From Candidatus Amulumruptor caecigallinarius (GTDB lineage Bacteria > Bacteroidota > Bacteroidia > Bacteroidales > Muribaculaceae), in assembly GCA_023665605.1 (NCBI GenBank), contig JAMPDP010000001.1, positions 876,384 to 940,383 on the forward strand: a stretch of 64,000 bases of DNA, given 5' to 3'. Of this stretch, positions 22,787 through 31,808 are shown piece by piece. The notes under the pieces are model-generated. The model made no database searches and was not told the DNA's origin. It worked only from the letters and a program-made list of their open reading frames with translations. A program made the translations under genes and the position numbers. How positions within the stretch are numbered: position 1 is the first letter of the stretch; every line of letters starts with the position of its first letter.

Positions 22787-23521
22787 ATGAATTCCCCGAA
22801 CGCTGCATCCCTCATTCAACCAAATCCACATCAAGTTATCATCGTTGACTCCGATGTGATGATCACCGATCTCATGAAGTACAATCTTGAGAACGAGGGT
22901 TACGTGGTGCGTGTATGCACCACCGCCGAGGATGCGCTCGAGCAGGATTTCGCCACCACTGACCTGGTAATAACCGAGGTGGTGCTCGGCGAAATAAACG
23001 GGTTGATGCTTGCCGGTATGATTAAGGGTTCCGACTCCACCTCCGACATCCCCGTGATAATCTGCTCCACGCTCGACAGCGAGGATGACATAGTGAAGGG
23101 GTTCGAGGCCGGGGCTGATGACTACATCCTCAAGCCCTTCTCACTGCGCGAGCTCATGGCACGAGTCAAGAGCGTATTGCGCCGCCGGAGCATGCTTCCC
23201 CCCAAGCCGGTGAAGGCCGTCGGAGCCAACGTGCTACACTACCGCAACCTCTACGTGGACCCGGACTCACGGTCGGTCACCGTCGACGGCCACCAGCTCC
23301 CCATCACCCGCACGGAGCTGCAACTGCTCCACACGCTGATGTCACGCCCGGGGCACTTCTACACCCACGCCGACCTTTACAGCATAGTCTGGAACAAGCA
23401 GGCTGACGGTTCCTCGCGCGCTCTGGATGTGAGCGTGTCGCGCCTGCGCCGCAAGCTCGGCGACTATGGAGCCAACATCGTGAACCGCTCCGGCGTGGGC
23501 TACGGCTTCATCGAGAAGTAA
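22787..23521 (+). CDS. OmpR-type response regulator with non-canonical receiver (Glu at the phosphorylation site)
   Basis: 244 residues from the ATG at 22787; an earlier in-frame ATA/GTG/TTG-type start would fall in the promoter. The receiver domain spans ~16-130 and a winged-helix DNA-binding domain ~145-243 ([45 protein letters not shown]). In the receiver the acidic pair is D21-S22 (usually DD). The phospho-acceptor position is E64 ([14 protein letters not shown], where families have D-V-M-L-P). The switch Ser/Thr (S94-T95) and K116 (LKPF) are kept. No histidine kinase is adjacent. It may act without phosphorylation, as Glu can mimic phospho-Asp; that is inference. Confidence 0.9.
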   Translation: MNSPNAASLIQPNPHQVIIVDSDVMITDLMKYNLENEGYVVRVCTTAEDALEQDFATTDLVITEVVLGEINGLMLAGMIKGSDSTSDIPVIICSTLDSEDDIVKGFEAGADDYILKPFSLRELMARVKSVLRRRSMLPPKPVKAVGANVLHYRNLYVDPDSRSVTVDGHQLPITRTELQLLHTLMSRPGHFYTHADLYSIVWNKQADGSSRALDVSVSRLRRKLGDYGANIVNRSGVGYGFIEK

Positions 23522-23542
23522 TCAGGAGCCGCCATTCACACC

Positions 23543-23601
23543 TCACCGCCAGCACCCCCCCACCGCCAGACCTTCACCGCCTGACCTTCACCGCCTGTCA
23601 C
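23543..23601. repeat. short C-rich CACCGCC repeats before rnhB
   Basis: CACCGCC occurs five times in about 60 bp, the last three as a near-tandem of ACCTTCACCGCCTG. A similar but weaker C-rich tract lies before aroK (20228-20279). It is probably just low-complexity intergenic DNA. Confidence 0.4.
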
Positions 23602-23630
23602 TACACAGTCACGCACGATTTTCACCCCCT

Positions 23631-24248
23631 ATGAAGCTCCACGAACCGTTGCCGCCGCGCCTTGACCCATCGGTGCTTGAGGCGGGATGCGATGAAGCGG
23701 GACGCGGATGTCTTGCCGGCCCCGTGGTGGCCGCCGCCGTGATTCTTCCCGCTGATTTCTCCCACCCGCTGCTCAACGACTCCAAGCAGCTCTCCGAGGC
23801 GCGCCGTGAGGCTCTGCGCCCCGTCATCGAAGCTGAGGCGATAGCCTGGGGCATCGGCGTGGTGGAAGCCCCGGAGATAGACCGCATCAACATCCTCAAC
23901 GCCTCCATCTTGGCCATGCACCGTGCTCTTGACGTGCTGAAAGTGCGCCCCGAGGCCATCGTGGTTGACGGCAACCGCTTCAAGCCGTATGGCGACGTTC
24001 CTTGGCAAACCGTTGTGAAGGGTGATGGCAAGCTCGCCAACATCGCCGCCGCCTCCGTGCTCGCCAAGACAGAGCGCGACCACATCATGCTGCGCCTCCA
24101 CGAAGAGTACCCCGCCTACAACTGGGCCGACAACAAGGGATACCCCACCCCCGCACATCGCGAGGCCATCCGCCACCACGGCGTCACTCCCCAACACCGC
24201 CAGAGCTTCACCCTCCTCCCTCCCGAGCAGCTCTCCCTGGAGTTCTGA
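23631..24248 (+). CDS. rnhB: ribonuclease HII
   Basis: 205 residues. It removes ribonucleotides misincorporated in DNA. The family signature is [20 protein letters not shown] (DEAGRG with the first two catalytic acids). [10 protein letters not shown], the central VVDGNRFKP and [13 protein letters not shown] with the later Asp follow. The C-terminus HRQSFTLLP is typical. The 5' gap (23540-23630) is C-rich with short CACCGCC repeats. Confidence 0.95.
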   Translation: MKLHEPLPPRLDPSVLEAGCDEAGRGCLAGPVVAAAVILPADFSHPLLNDSKQLSEARREALRPVIEAEAIAWGIGVVEAPEIDRINILNASILAMHRALDVLKVRPEAIVVDGNRFKPYGDVPWQTVVKGDGKLANIAAASVLAKTERDHIMLRLHEEYPAYNWADNKGYPTPAHREAIRHHGVTPQHRQSFTLLPPEQLSLEF

Positions 24249-24281
24249 GCAGGCACTGACAGCACCCCTCCCGCAAGTCAA

Positions 24282-24380
24282 TCTCGATTAATCAAGAATA
24301 ATCCTGATTAATCAGGAGAATCAGGAATAATCAAGAAAAATCCCGATTAATCAAGAATAACCATGATTAATCGGGATTAT
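24282..24380. repeat. 10-bp-period tandem repeat, locus 2 (10 units)
   Basis: Ten consecutive units of TCNNGATTAA type, with one 9-bp unit, in the gap between convergent rnhB and a C10 peptidase gene. The central dinucleotide varies (TC, AA, CT, AG, AG, AA, CC, AA, AT, GG). Confidence 0.85.
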
Positions 24381-24407
24381 CAGAATCCGTAAGCCTGCAA
24401 GCAGCCG

Positions 24408-27107
24408 TCAGTTGACGGCTATCTTGGCAGCTTTGCCACCCTGTCGGCGGATGTAGATGCCCGGGATGGTGGGGCGGGCTATCTTCACTCCCTGCAGGGT
24501 GAACCACTCCTCGGGGCCGTCGGCCACGAGGCTGTCGGCGGCAACGTCGGAGAGCGCGGCAGTCTCGCCGATGGCTATCTCTTTGTAGTAGTTGGCATGT
24601 CCGGCTGCGGGAATGTAGTTGGAGCTGCCGGTCTCCTGCACCTCAGCCATGGTCATGTACATGCCATCATCCACTCCGGGACGGTATGAGAAGTTGAAAG
24701 TCTTCTCCTGGCCAGCGGTGAGGTTGAGACTGTAGTTCGCGTAGACAATCTCGCCTTTGGTGGCGGTAAACTGACGCACGCGGACGTAGAAGCGGCCCCT
24801 CACATCGTTCAGAGCCTTCAGGGTAATGGAGCATGCGACCTTCTCACCTTGAGCTATGGCTGTGGGAATATTGCAGGCCGTCACCTCAATGGGGGTGGCG
24901 TCGCTCTCGGTGACTATGATGGATGCCGGGAGGTCTGCCACATTGATGGGCTGCTCGGCACCCTTGGCATCAAGGTAGCTGAATGACAGGCTATATGTGC
25001 CGGGGTCCACATTGACGTAGTTGCTGATGGTGAGCGTGCGCTGCTCACCCTTCTTCCAGCTGTGGGAGTCGGCGCGGAGTACCGCTGCTGCACCATGCTC
25101 ATTGACAAGGCGGCAGATCACCATCGTCTCACCCTCGGCGGCATAGTTCTTGGCCTGGGCAGCGATGTATATCAGATCGCCGCGGGCAAACGTACCTGTG
25201 GTCTCCTGAGCGGCACTCTGCCATACGGGTGAGGTGGTGAAGCGTATCACCGGGTTGGAGAGCGCGGGAAGCACCTCCACGATTGTCTCTTTGCCGTCAT
25301 GCGTGGCAAAAGGCTTGTCGGCGTGGTTCTTGTGCGCAAGTGTCACCTTATACTTGCCGGGCACAATCTCGTCAGGCAGGTCAATGGCCATCGTCAGGTC
25401 AGCGGAGCTGAGTTCATAGACGTTCACATAATACTCCTTGGAGCAGCTCACAGAGGGCTCGGTGACACTCTCCATGGTGAGCACCACGGTAGAGAGGCGG
25501 AAGTCCTCGCTCTCATTGTTGAGGCTAACCAGGAAGCGCGCGCTGCCTGAGGCATAGATCTCGCCGTCAGGGGCAAGCTCGGTGCTCATGGTCACCTTCG
25601 GCGCAGGCTGATGCTTCTCGGTGAGCAGAATCTGGCCGTTGAGCACCATGCAGTTGCCGTAGCAGGGCAGCCCGATGGGGTGACGCAGCAGCTCCGGGGC
25701 ATCCATGGCTGCCGTGCGGTAAGCGAGCTTCAGCCGGTAGGAGCCATTGGGAACATCAGCACCGACCGTGACAGGGATGTCGCGCATCGTGAAATAGAGC
25801 GAGCCTGACACGCCATTCTTGAAGGGGTTCACAGTCACTTGCTGGCTCTTGAGTTCCTTGACAATCTTGCCGTCGGCATCAAGCAGCACGGCAATCATGT
25901 CACCCTCGAAGGGGTCTGTGTCAAGGTTGCCAAGGTAGGTGAGCATCGTCATGCCGCTGTTGTAGCTGTCGCAGGTAAAGCGCGTGTCGCCGTAGAGAGT
26001 GGGGAGTGGGGAGTCGCCGATCACAGCGGGCATGAAGTGGGTGATTATCTCCTGGTCAACGTTGTAGGCTCCGCTTCCGCCGCCGGTGCCCAGCTCGCCG
26101 GGGTTGAGGTGGTTGATGTAGAAGTAGCCGTTGGAGGAGCCGTACCAGCCCCAGTTCATGTGCACGTATCCCTCGGAGTCATAGCCGTCACACACGAATG
26201 CATGGCCGCCCATACCATCCTCGCTCGACGCGGAGTAGTACACGGGACGCCCGGCATCAAGCTCGGTGCGTATCATCTGCATCCACTCGTCGGTGTTGTA
26301 GTAGTTGCGGGAGTGCATGCGCAGCGAGCGGGTGTAGCCGAAATGGTCACGCAATGCGCCGGGCACATCCATGGTATAGGCCCCGGAGCCGCCGGTGGCG
26401 TAAGTCATGTTGACGGCCACGCCGAGGTGGTAGCTGAGGGTGGAGTAGGCGCTTGTCTGAGCCTCGGTGGGCGCGTCAGGCACCACGGCGGGCATATTTG
26501 CCCAGTCGTAGGTGGTGGCGCCGAAGTCAGCGGAGAGCGTGGTGCCACTCTGCGTGTAGCTGTGGGAACCTGTGCCTTGAGAGGGGTAGCTGTAATAGCG
26601 CATGATCTGGGCCATGGCCGTGGCCACGCACCCTACGTAGGTGCGCTGGTTGCTCACCATGGGGCAGAGGGTGTTGAAGGGGGAGTCCTGGCCCCAGTTG
26701 ATGTCGCCGAGCAGCGGCTCCATCACGGGGGTGCCGGCTGTGACGGCGGGAGCTGCCGAGGCCTCGTCATCGGCCTCGAGCGCGGCCTGACTCATGCGAA
26801 GCAGGGCAAGGAGTCCGTCGGGGAGACGGTCAGCTTCCAGATGCCCCGTGAGGGAGTAGCCAAGCACAGCGGGGAGGCGGTCATCGCCGGCCACTATCAC
26901 GTAGCCTGCGCTGCGCGCCGCATTGAATATATAGTAAGGCTCCGAGGCCGTGACTGAGGGTGCCGAGGCATTGCGCACCGGCTCCAGGGCCATCTGCGGG
27001 AGCACCTGCGCTGCTATCTCGCGGGCGCGTGCCGCCGACACCTCGCGGGCCTCAGCGGCAACGGCCGCCACGAGGGCGGCCGTCGTCAGTATGAGAAACT
27101 TCTTCAT
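24408..27107 (-). CDS. secreted C10-family (streptopain-like) cysteine peptidase with C-terminal extension
   Basis: 899 residues. The signal peptide ends near residue 19. A Spi/propeptide-like N-terminal region (to ~125) precedes the peptidase domain: C160 in TYVGCVATAMAQIMRYY is the nucleophile and H302 in GGHAFVCDGYD the partner, followed by NWGWYG. The ~500-residue C-terminal part is a series of beta-sandwich domains ending in a secretion-tail-like sequence (WFTLQGVKIARPTIPGIYIRRQGGKAAKI). It resembles interpain/BfpA-type host-protein-degrading enzymes, but the substrate is unknown. It is 35 bp after the Fn3-like gene, likely the same transcript. Confidence 0.9.
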   Translation of the reverse strand: MKKFLILTTAALVAAVAAEAREVSAARAREIAAQVLPQMALEPVRNASAPSVTASEPYYIFNAARSAGYVIVAGDDRLPAVLGYSLTGHLEADRLPDGLLALLRMSQAALEADDEASAAPAVTAGTPVMEPLLGDINWGQDSPFNTLCPMVSNQRTYVGCVATAMAQIMRYYSYPSQGTGSHSYTQSGTTLSADFGATTYDWANMPAVVPDAPTEAQTSAYSTLSYHLGVAVNMTYATGGSGAYTMDVPGALRDHFGYTRSLRMHSRNYYNTDEWMQMIRTELDAGRPVYYSASSEDGMGGHAFVCDGYDSEGYVHMNWGWYGSSNGYFYINHLNPGELGTGGGSGAYNVDQEIITHFMPAVIGDSPLPTLYGDTRFTCDSYNSGMTMLTYLGNLDTDPFEGDMIAVLLDADGKIVKELKSQQVTVNPFKNGVSGSLYFTMRDIPVTVGADVPNGSYRLKLAYRTAAMDAPELLRHPIGLPCYGNCMVLNGQILLTEKHQPAPKVTMSTELAPDGEIYASGSARFLVSLNNESEDFRLSTVVLTMESVTEPSVSCSKEYYVNVYELSSADLTMAIDLPDEIVPGKYKVTLAHKNHADKPFATHDGKETIVEVLPALSNPVIRFTTSPVWQSAAQETTGTFARGDLIYIAAQAKNYAAEGETMVICRLVNEHGAAAVLRADSHSWKKGEQRTLTISNYVNVDPGTYSLSFSYLDAKGAEQPINVADLPASIIVTESDATPIEVTACNIPTAIAQGEKVACSITLKALNDVRGRFYVRVRQFTATKGEIVYANYSLNLTAGQEKTFNFSYRPGVDDGMYMTMAEVQETGSSNYIPAAGHANYYKEIAIGETAALSDVAADSLVADGPEEWFTLQGVKIARPTIPGIYIRRQGGKAAKIAVN

Positions 27108-27142
27108 TGAGAGAGTTTGAATCGCTTCTGTGAGACAGGTGG

Positions 27143-29011
27143 TTAGAGGGCAACCTTCACGGTCACGCCGTCGACGTTGACTATCACCACACCGTTGACA
27201 CCCAGGTCAATGGCGGGAGCTGCGGCACCGTTATAGAGCACACGCCCGGTGAGGTCATATACGGCCACCTTCACACCGCTGACGCCGAGGATGCCGGGAG
27301 CGGCCTTCCATGCTGCGGGAGCAGCAGCCTCAGCGGCTACCTCGCTGATGGAGGCTGACGAGAAGGAAATCTCAATCAGGTTAGACTCCTTCGACTGCAG
27401 CTCGCCCACGGCGGCAGTGGCGCCGGTGCCGGTCACAGTCTGAGCCAGGGCTATCACGCTGTAGTAATATGTCTTGCCGCTCTCCGGAGTAAGCTCGATG
27501 TCGGCGGAAGTAGCCGGTGCAGCCGCAGAGCCGGTGGCTATCTGCTTTTTGATTTCGGTGCCGGCGGGGAGCATCTGCTTGATGTCGATGGCATCCACAT
27601 AGAGCTTGTCGTAGCTGCCGCTCTCGAGGGTGTAGGTGAAGCGTACGCGGGAGTCAGAGGTGCCCTTGGTGAAATTGAATATGAAGTCGTGGGGTGCAGA
27701 CTTGTCGCAGATGTAGGTGTTGGCGGTTTCCACCACTTCGCCGTCAACAAGGAGCTCGGCCTTAAGGGTGTTTTCGGTGGCCGTCATGTTGCCGTACTTG
27801 CCGGTAAAGCCGCTGAGAGTCACGGTGAACACCCCGTCGTCGGCAGAGAGGTCTATGGCAGGCGTGGTGAGCGTTCCCTCAGAGGTGGGATAGAACACGA
27901 AGTAGCCGGCGGCAAAGGCCTTGGTGCCGCTCTCGGTCTCCCAGCCGGGCACCACTGTGAAATCGTCGAGCTGGCCGGAATACTCAATGTTGGCAATGGT
28001 TCCCACGTTCACGCCTGAGAAGTCCTCGGCAAACACCGAAGCCTCGGTGTCCTGGGCGAGGGTCTGCTTCTCATAGACGTTAATCAGATAACCCTTGGCA
28101 TCGGCCACAGTCTCCCAGTTTGCGGTGAAGCCGCCGTCAGACACATTGGAGGCCGGGAGGGCCACGGGAGCATCAATGGAAGTGATGCTCTTGATTACCT
28201 GCACAGCCTCGGAATCGTCAGACTTCTTGCCGTCGGCGTTGAGGGCGCGGGCAACGAAGTAATAGGTGGTGGCGGGGTCAAGGCCGGTTATTTTAGCACT
28301 GGGGTTGGCGTAGGAGGAGATGGCTGTAAGGGCTACGTTCTGCTCCGCATACACAGGCTTGCCGTCTGTGCCGAGCGAATACACGTCGGCCTCGTAGCCG
28401 GAGGCTCCGGTGACGCGCGAGCAGCTTGCGGTGAACGAAGTGCCGTCGGCATCAGAGGGGAGGTAAGCCTCCGGAGCCACTATGAAGTCGGCACTGTACT
28501 CCACCTTGAGCGACTTCAGGTAGAAGCCGCTTATGGAGAGGAAGGGCTGCACCTTCAGGCGTGAGGAGGAGGTGTTGGTGTAGCCGCCGCAGAGCACCGA
28601 CACGGTGGTCCACTCGTCGGTCTCCACAGCCTCATACACGATATCGGTAGAGGAGTAACCACGGGTGAGCTGGATGGCCCCGCCGTAGTTGTCGAGCATC
28701 TTCACCTCCATGGTGACACGGATTGTGCCGCCGCCGGTGGGCAGGTCGGCAAACTGGTTGAGCTGGAGGTAGCCGCTGGGGCCGACAAGAATCTTGCCGC
28801 CGGCAGCCGACACGCCGGAAATGCCGTAGTAGCCTGCCACCTTTGAGTTGAACGTATAGCTGTACAGGGACTTGGGAGACTGCTCGGAGCCTTCGGTGAA
28901 CACCGTGAAATCGGTGTCAATGAGCACCTGCACGTCGCTTGCGGCATCGTCGGCATAAGCTGCGCTAACCGACATCACCGCTGCGAGAGCGGAGAGTAGA
29001 AATTTTTTCAT
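27143..29011 (-). CDS. secreted Fn3-like multidomain protein
   Basis: 622 residues. Signal peptide MKKFLLSALAAVMSVSAAYA. An N-terminal jelly-roll-like region (~25-170) is followed by two Fn3-type repeats (SDADGTSFTASCSRVTGASGYEADVYS... and SNVSDGGFTANWETVADAKGYLINVYE), a second jelly-roll region (~320-480) and a C-terminal tail (GVKVAVYDLTGRVLYNG) like type IX sorting tails. I see no enzyme motif. It is likely an adhesin or carbohydrate/protein-binding partner of the C10 peptidase encoded directly downstream. Confidence 0.75.
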   Translation of the reverse strand: MKKFLLSALAAVMSVSAAYADDAASDVQVLIDTDFTVFTEGSEQSPKSLYSYTFNSKVAGYYGISGVSAAGGKILVGPSGYLQLNQFADLPTGGGTIRVTMEVKMLDNYGGAIQLTRGYSSTDIVYEAVETDEWTTVSVLCGGYTNTSSSRLKVQPFLSISGFYLKSLKVEYSADFIVAPEAYLPSDADGTSFTASCSRVTGASGYEADVYSLGTDGKPVYAEQNVALTAISSYANPSAKITGLDPATTYYFVARALNADGKKSDDSEAVQVIKSITSIDAPVALPASNVSDGGFTANWETVADAKGYLINVYEKQTLAQDTEASVFAEDFSGVNVGTIANIEYSGQLDDFTVVPGWETESGTKAFAAGYFVFYPTSEGTLTTPAIDLSADDGVFTVTLSGFTGKYGNMTATENTLKAELLVDGEVVETANTYICDKSAPHDFIFNFTKGTSDSRVRFTYTLESGSYDKLYVDAIDIKQMLPAGTEIKKQIATGSAAAPATSADIELTPESGKTYYYSVIALAQTVTGTGATAAVGELQSKESNLIEISFSSASISEVAAEAAAPAAWKAAPGILGVSGVKVAVYDLTGRVLYNGAAAPAIDLGVNGVVIVNVDGVTVKVAL

Positions 29012-29062
29012 TAATGATATGATTGGTTGGTGATAAAGTCACATTATTATGCAAGAATGATG

Positions 29063-29086
29063 CAAAATTACATAAAATCACGCAAT
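29063..29086 (-). promoter_or_regulatory. promoter of the Fn3-C10 peptidase operon
   Basis: On the minus strand, ATTG, 12 nt, then TAATTTTG (29063-29070). The region is strongly AT-rich. The leader to the ATG at 29011 is about 45 nt. Confidence 0.6.
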
Positions 29087-29182
29087 TTCACATATTTTTG
29101 TCGTTTTTTTGCTGTTTTTTCGTGCTTTGAGGTTCTATTTGTTGTCATCTGAGCGCGAGTGCGGCGAACGGGAAAAAGTTTG

Positions 29183-29190
29183 TACCTTTG
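29183..29190 (+). promoter_or_regulatory. -7 element of the efflux operon, long leader
   Basis: TACCTTTG; the following bases CA match the two promoters at 12.3 and 12.6 kb. A GCCGTTC/GAGCGGC stem starts at the expected transcript 5' end. The leader to the tolC-like ATG is about 260 nt. Confidence 0.6.
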
Positions 29191-29219
29191 CAGAGCCGTT
29201 CACAAAGAGCGGCCTGATA

Positions 29220-29333
29220 ATGAACCTTTCGTCACTTAAGCCCCTCCTGTGGGGCATCTGTTCCAATGTGCGTGCGCTGAAAGCCGCGGTGGCTTGCTAC
29301 GCATTCAAGGAGAGCTGGAAGAGCACCCAGTAA
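29220..29333 (+). CDS. possible 37-residue leader peptide / small protein
   Basis: The first ATG after the promoter opens a 37-codon frame (begins MNLSSLKPLLWGICSNVR, ends KESWKSTQ). It carries a hydrophobic patch and basic residues. It spans two short hairpins (CCCC/GGGG and AAGCC/GGCTT) and is followed by two stronger stems (CGGGG/CCCCG near 29345-29370, and CTGAGAGGG/CCCCTCAG near 29370-29398) before the efflux genes. It may be a regulatory leader peptide or an unrelated small protein. Confidence 0.4.
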   Translation: MNLSSLKPLLWGICSNVRALKAAVACYAFKESWKSTQ

Positions 29334-29400
29334 TCGGGAGCTGCACGGGGCGCGCCGAAGTACCCCGCTGAGAGGGTCGAGACAGCTGCCCCTCAGACAC
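29334..29400 (+). promoter_or_regulatory. structured RNA leader before the efflux operon
   Basis: AGCTG at 29340 can pair with CAGCT near 29386, enclosing an ACGGGG/CCCCGC hairpin, or alternatively CTGAGAGGG can pair with CCCCTCAG. The two folds share bases, so they are mutually exclusive, as in attenuators and riboswitches. It contains CTGAGA but lacks the rest of the TPP riboswitch. Confidence 0.4.
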
Positions 29401-29456
29401 ATATACAGCCAACTCCATTCATTCCCTACCCTTTTTCACACTATTATTTTCTACCG

Positions 29457-30776
29457 ATGAACAATCTTCGATTGCTCACGGGGCTGCTTGCCGTGGCCCT
29501 GGGGGTGGCCGGGATGCGCGGTGCCGACACTTCGCGGCAGGTGATGACTCTTGACGAGATATTCGCCGCCGCCGAAAGTGGCAGCTCTCAGCTGCGCTCC
29601 GCCACCGCCGCCGAAGCCACCGCCCGTGAGGGAGTAAGCGTGGCCCGCGCCGAGCGGCTGCCCGACATCAACGCTTCGCTCTCTGTGAGCTACATAGGCG
29701 ACGGCTTCACCACCGCCCGCAATTTCTCTGACTATCAGCGTGCGCCGATTCCCCACTTCGGCGACGGCTTGGGTGTCACCGTAGAGCAACCCCTCTACAC
29801 CGGCGGAGCCATAACCTCCGGCATCAAGATGGCCGAGCTGCAGCTCACAGCGGCCCGTTACGCCACAGAGCTGCGCCGCGACAACATCCGCATGGCTCTC
29901 ACCGGATATTATCTGGACTTGTACAAGTACTCCAACCTGCGCACCGTCGTGGAGCAAAACGCCGCTCTGGCGCGCCGTGTGCTCGCCGAGATGGAGGCCC
30001 GCTATGACCAGGGGGTTGCCCTGCGCAACGACATCACCCGCTACGAGCTGCTGGTGTCTAACCTCGACCTGCAGCTGGTGAAAATCAACAACCTGCTCGA
30101 AATCCTCAACAACAACCTCGTTACCACCGCCGGACTCCCCGCCGGCACCCTCGTTGAGCCGGACTCTGCGCTCCTTGAGAAGTCGCTACCCCGCGAGACG
30201 GAGGCTGCTTGGCAGAGCGAGGCTCTGGCGGCATCCCCCACCCTCTCGCTGGCACGCACCGAGCTTGACATCAGCCGCCGTGCCGAGAAGCTGGCTGAGG
30301 CTGACAGGCTCCCCAAGGTGGGACTGAAAGCTGCGTGGACCATCGACGGTCCCATCCTTGTGGAGGTACCACCCATCAACCGCAACCTCAGCTACTGGTA
30401 CGTGGGGCTCGGCGTAAGCTATGACATATCCTCGCTGTTCAAGACCAACAAGAAGCTCTCACAGAGCCGTGCCGCCACCATGGCTGCCGCCGACCGCCTC
30501 GATGCCGCGCACGATGAGGTGGCGATGGCCCTTCGCGCTGACTATGTGCGCTACCTCGAAGCATACGAAGAACTCCGCACGCAGACCAAAGCCGTGGAGC
30601 TCGCCGAGCGCAACTACGACACCACCTCAACACGCTACTCGGCTGACATGGCTCTAATCACCGACATGGTGGACGCCGCCAACTCACGCCTCGATGCGCA
30701 GCAGCGCCTGGTGAACGCACGCATTGACATCATCTATTACTATTACAAACTCCTATTCACATCCGGCAAGATATGA
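29457..30776 (+). CDS. TolC-family outer-membrane efflux protein
   Basis: 439 residues. A signal peptide covers about residues 1-22. Two OEP repeats of long coiled-coil helices are seen (around 30-215 and 240-435, for example RRAEKLAEADRLPKVGLKAAW and YLEAYEELRTQTKAVELAERNY). It should form the trimeric outer-membrane duct for the HlyD and MFS proteins encoded next. It overlaps the HlyD gene by 4 bp. The substrate is unknown. Confidence 0.9.
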   Translation: MNNLRLLTGLLAVALGVAGMRGADTSRQVMTLDEIFAAAESGSSQLRSATAAEATAREGVSVARAERLPDINASLSVSYIGDGFTTARNFSDYQRAPIPHFGDGLGVTVEQPLYTGGAITSGIKMAELQLTAARYATELRRDNIRMALTGYYLDLYKYSNLRTVVEQNAALARRVLAEMEARYDQGVALRNDITRYELLVSNLDLQLVKINNLLEILNNNLVTTAGLPAGTLVEPDSALLEKSLPRETEAAWQSEALAASPTLSLARTELDISRRAEKLAEADRLPKVGLKAAWTIDGPILVEVPPINRNLSYWYVGLGVSYDISSLFKTNKKLSQSRAATMAAADRLDAAHDEVAMALRADYVRYLEAYEELRTQTKAVELAERNYDTTSTRYSADMALITDMVDAANSRLDAQQRLVNARIDIIYYYYKLLFTSGKI

Positions 30777-31807
30777 CACACCGTCAGAAAAAGATACTTT
30801 CCTACATCCTCTCAGCCATCATAATAATCGGAGCCGCCCTGTGGGTGGTGTCGAAATTCGCCCACTTCGGCAACGTGGAATTCACAGATAACGCCCAGGT
30901 GCAGCGGCTCATAGTGCCGGTGAACTCGCGCGTGCAGGGCTACATCAAGGAGGTGCGCTTCACCGAATACCAGCCCGTGCACAGGGGTGACACCCTGGTG
31001 GTGATAGATGATGCCGACCTGAGCCTGGCTCTTGCGCGAGCCCGCGCTGACCTGGCCAACGCGCAGGCAGGCCGCTCGGTGGCAGGCCGCTCGGTGGATG
31101 TGGCCGGGGCCAACGCCGCCGTGTCAGAGGCCTCCATAGCCGAGGCAAAAGTGATGATGGAACTCGCCGCCACTGACCTGGCACGCTATGAGAAGCTGAT
31201 GGCCAAGGAAGCTGTGACACGCAGCCAATATGATGCTGCCAAGGCCGACTACGATGCCAAGCGTGCACGCTACGAGACCCTCCGCCGACAGAGCTCCGCC
31301 TCAACCTCCGTGGTGGGCGAGACACGCAACCGCCTGGCACAGAGCGATGCCGGCATAGCCTTAGCCGAAGCCATGGTGCAGACGGCCGAGCTCAACCTGA
31401 GCTACTGCGTGATCACCGCCCCCTGCGACGGCTACACCTCGCGCAAACTGATACAGCCCGGACAGCTCGTGCAGCCGGGGCAGACGCTCCTTGACATAGT
31501 GGATGCCGGCGAGGTGTGGGTAGCCGCCAACTTCAAGGAGACCCAGCTCCCCCACATCGCCCTCGGGAGCGAGGCTGACATTAAGGTGGATGCCCTGCCC
31601 GGCGTCACCTTCCATGGCCGCGTGGCGGCCATATCCACCGCCACCGGGGCCGCGCTCTCGGTGATGCCGCAGGACAACTCCGCGGGCAACTTCGTGAAGG
31701 TACGCCAGAGGGTGCCGGTGCGCATCACCTTCGATGCTGACAATGCTCCCGAGGATATGGCGCGCCTGCGCGGCGGCATGAATGTGGAGGTGGAGGTGAA
31801 GTACTGA
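30773..31807 (+). CDS. HlyD/EmrA-family periplasmic adaptor
   Basis: 344 residues. One N-terminal membrane helix (residues ~9-27) anchors it in the inner membrane. The lipoyl/beta-barrel halves (IVPVNSRVQGYIKEVRFTEYQPVHRGDTLVVIDD and CVITAPCDGYTSRKLIQPGQLVQPGQTLLDIV) flank an alpha-hairpin (~75-195, with EKLMAKEAVTRSQYDAAKADYDAKRARYETL). This is the adaptor that joins the MFS pump to TolC. It overlaps tolC by ATGA and is 1 bp from the MFS start. Confidence 0.92.
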   Translation: MTHRQKKILSYILSAIIIIGAALWVVSKFAHFGNVEFTDNAQVQRLIVPVNSRVQGYIKEVRFTEYQPVHRGDTLVVIDDADLSLALARARADLANAQAGRSVAGRSVDVAGANAAVSEASIAEAKVMMELAATDLARYEKLMAKEAVTRSQYDAAKADYDAKRARYETLRRQSSASTSVVGETRNRLAQSDAGIALAEAMVQTAELNLSYCVITAPCDGYTSRKLIQPGQLVQPGQTLLDIVDAGEVWVAANFKETQLPHIALGSEADIKVDALPGVTFHGRVAAISTATGAALSVMPQDNSAGNFVKVRQRVPVRITFDADNAPEDMARLRGGMNVEVEVKY

Positions 31808-31808
31808 C

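Noticed and set aside
24282..24380. Tandem repeat considered as a CRISPR array
   Set aside because: The unit is 10 bp with no unique spacers, and no cas genes are near.
25839..26957. Long open frame (372 codons) opposite the C10 peptidase gene
   Set aside because: It mirrors a well-supported gene in a GC-rich region; its His/Gly/Val-heavy composition has no recognisable domain.
29334..29400. CTGAGA motif suggesting a TPP riboswitch
   Set aside because: The other conserved TPP segments (ACCTGATCTGG and AATGCCAGCG-type) are absent, and the downstream genes are efflux genes rather than thiamine genes.
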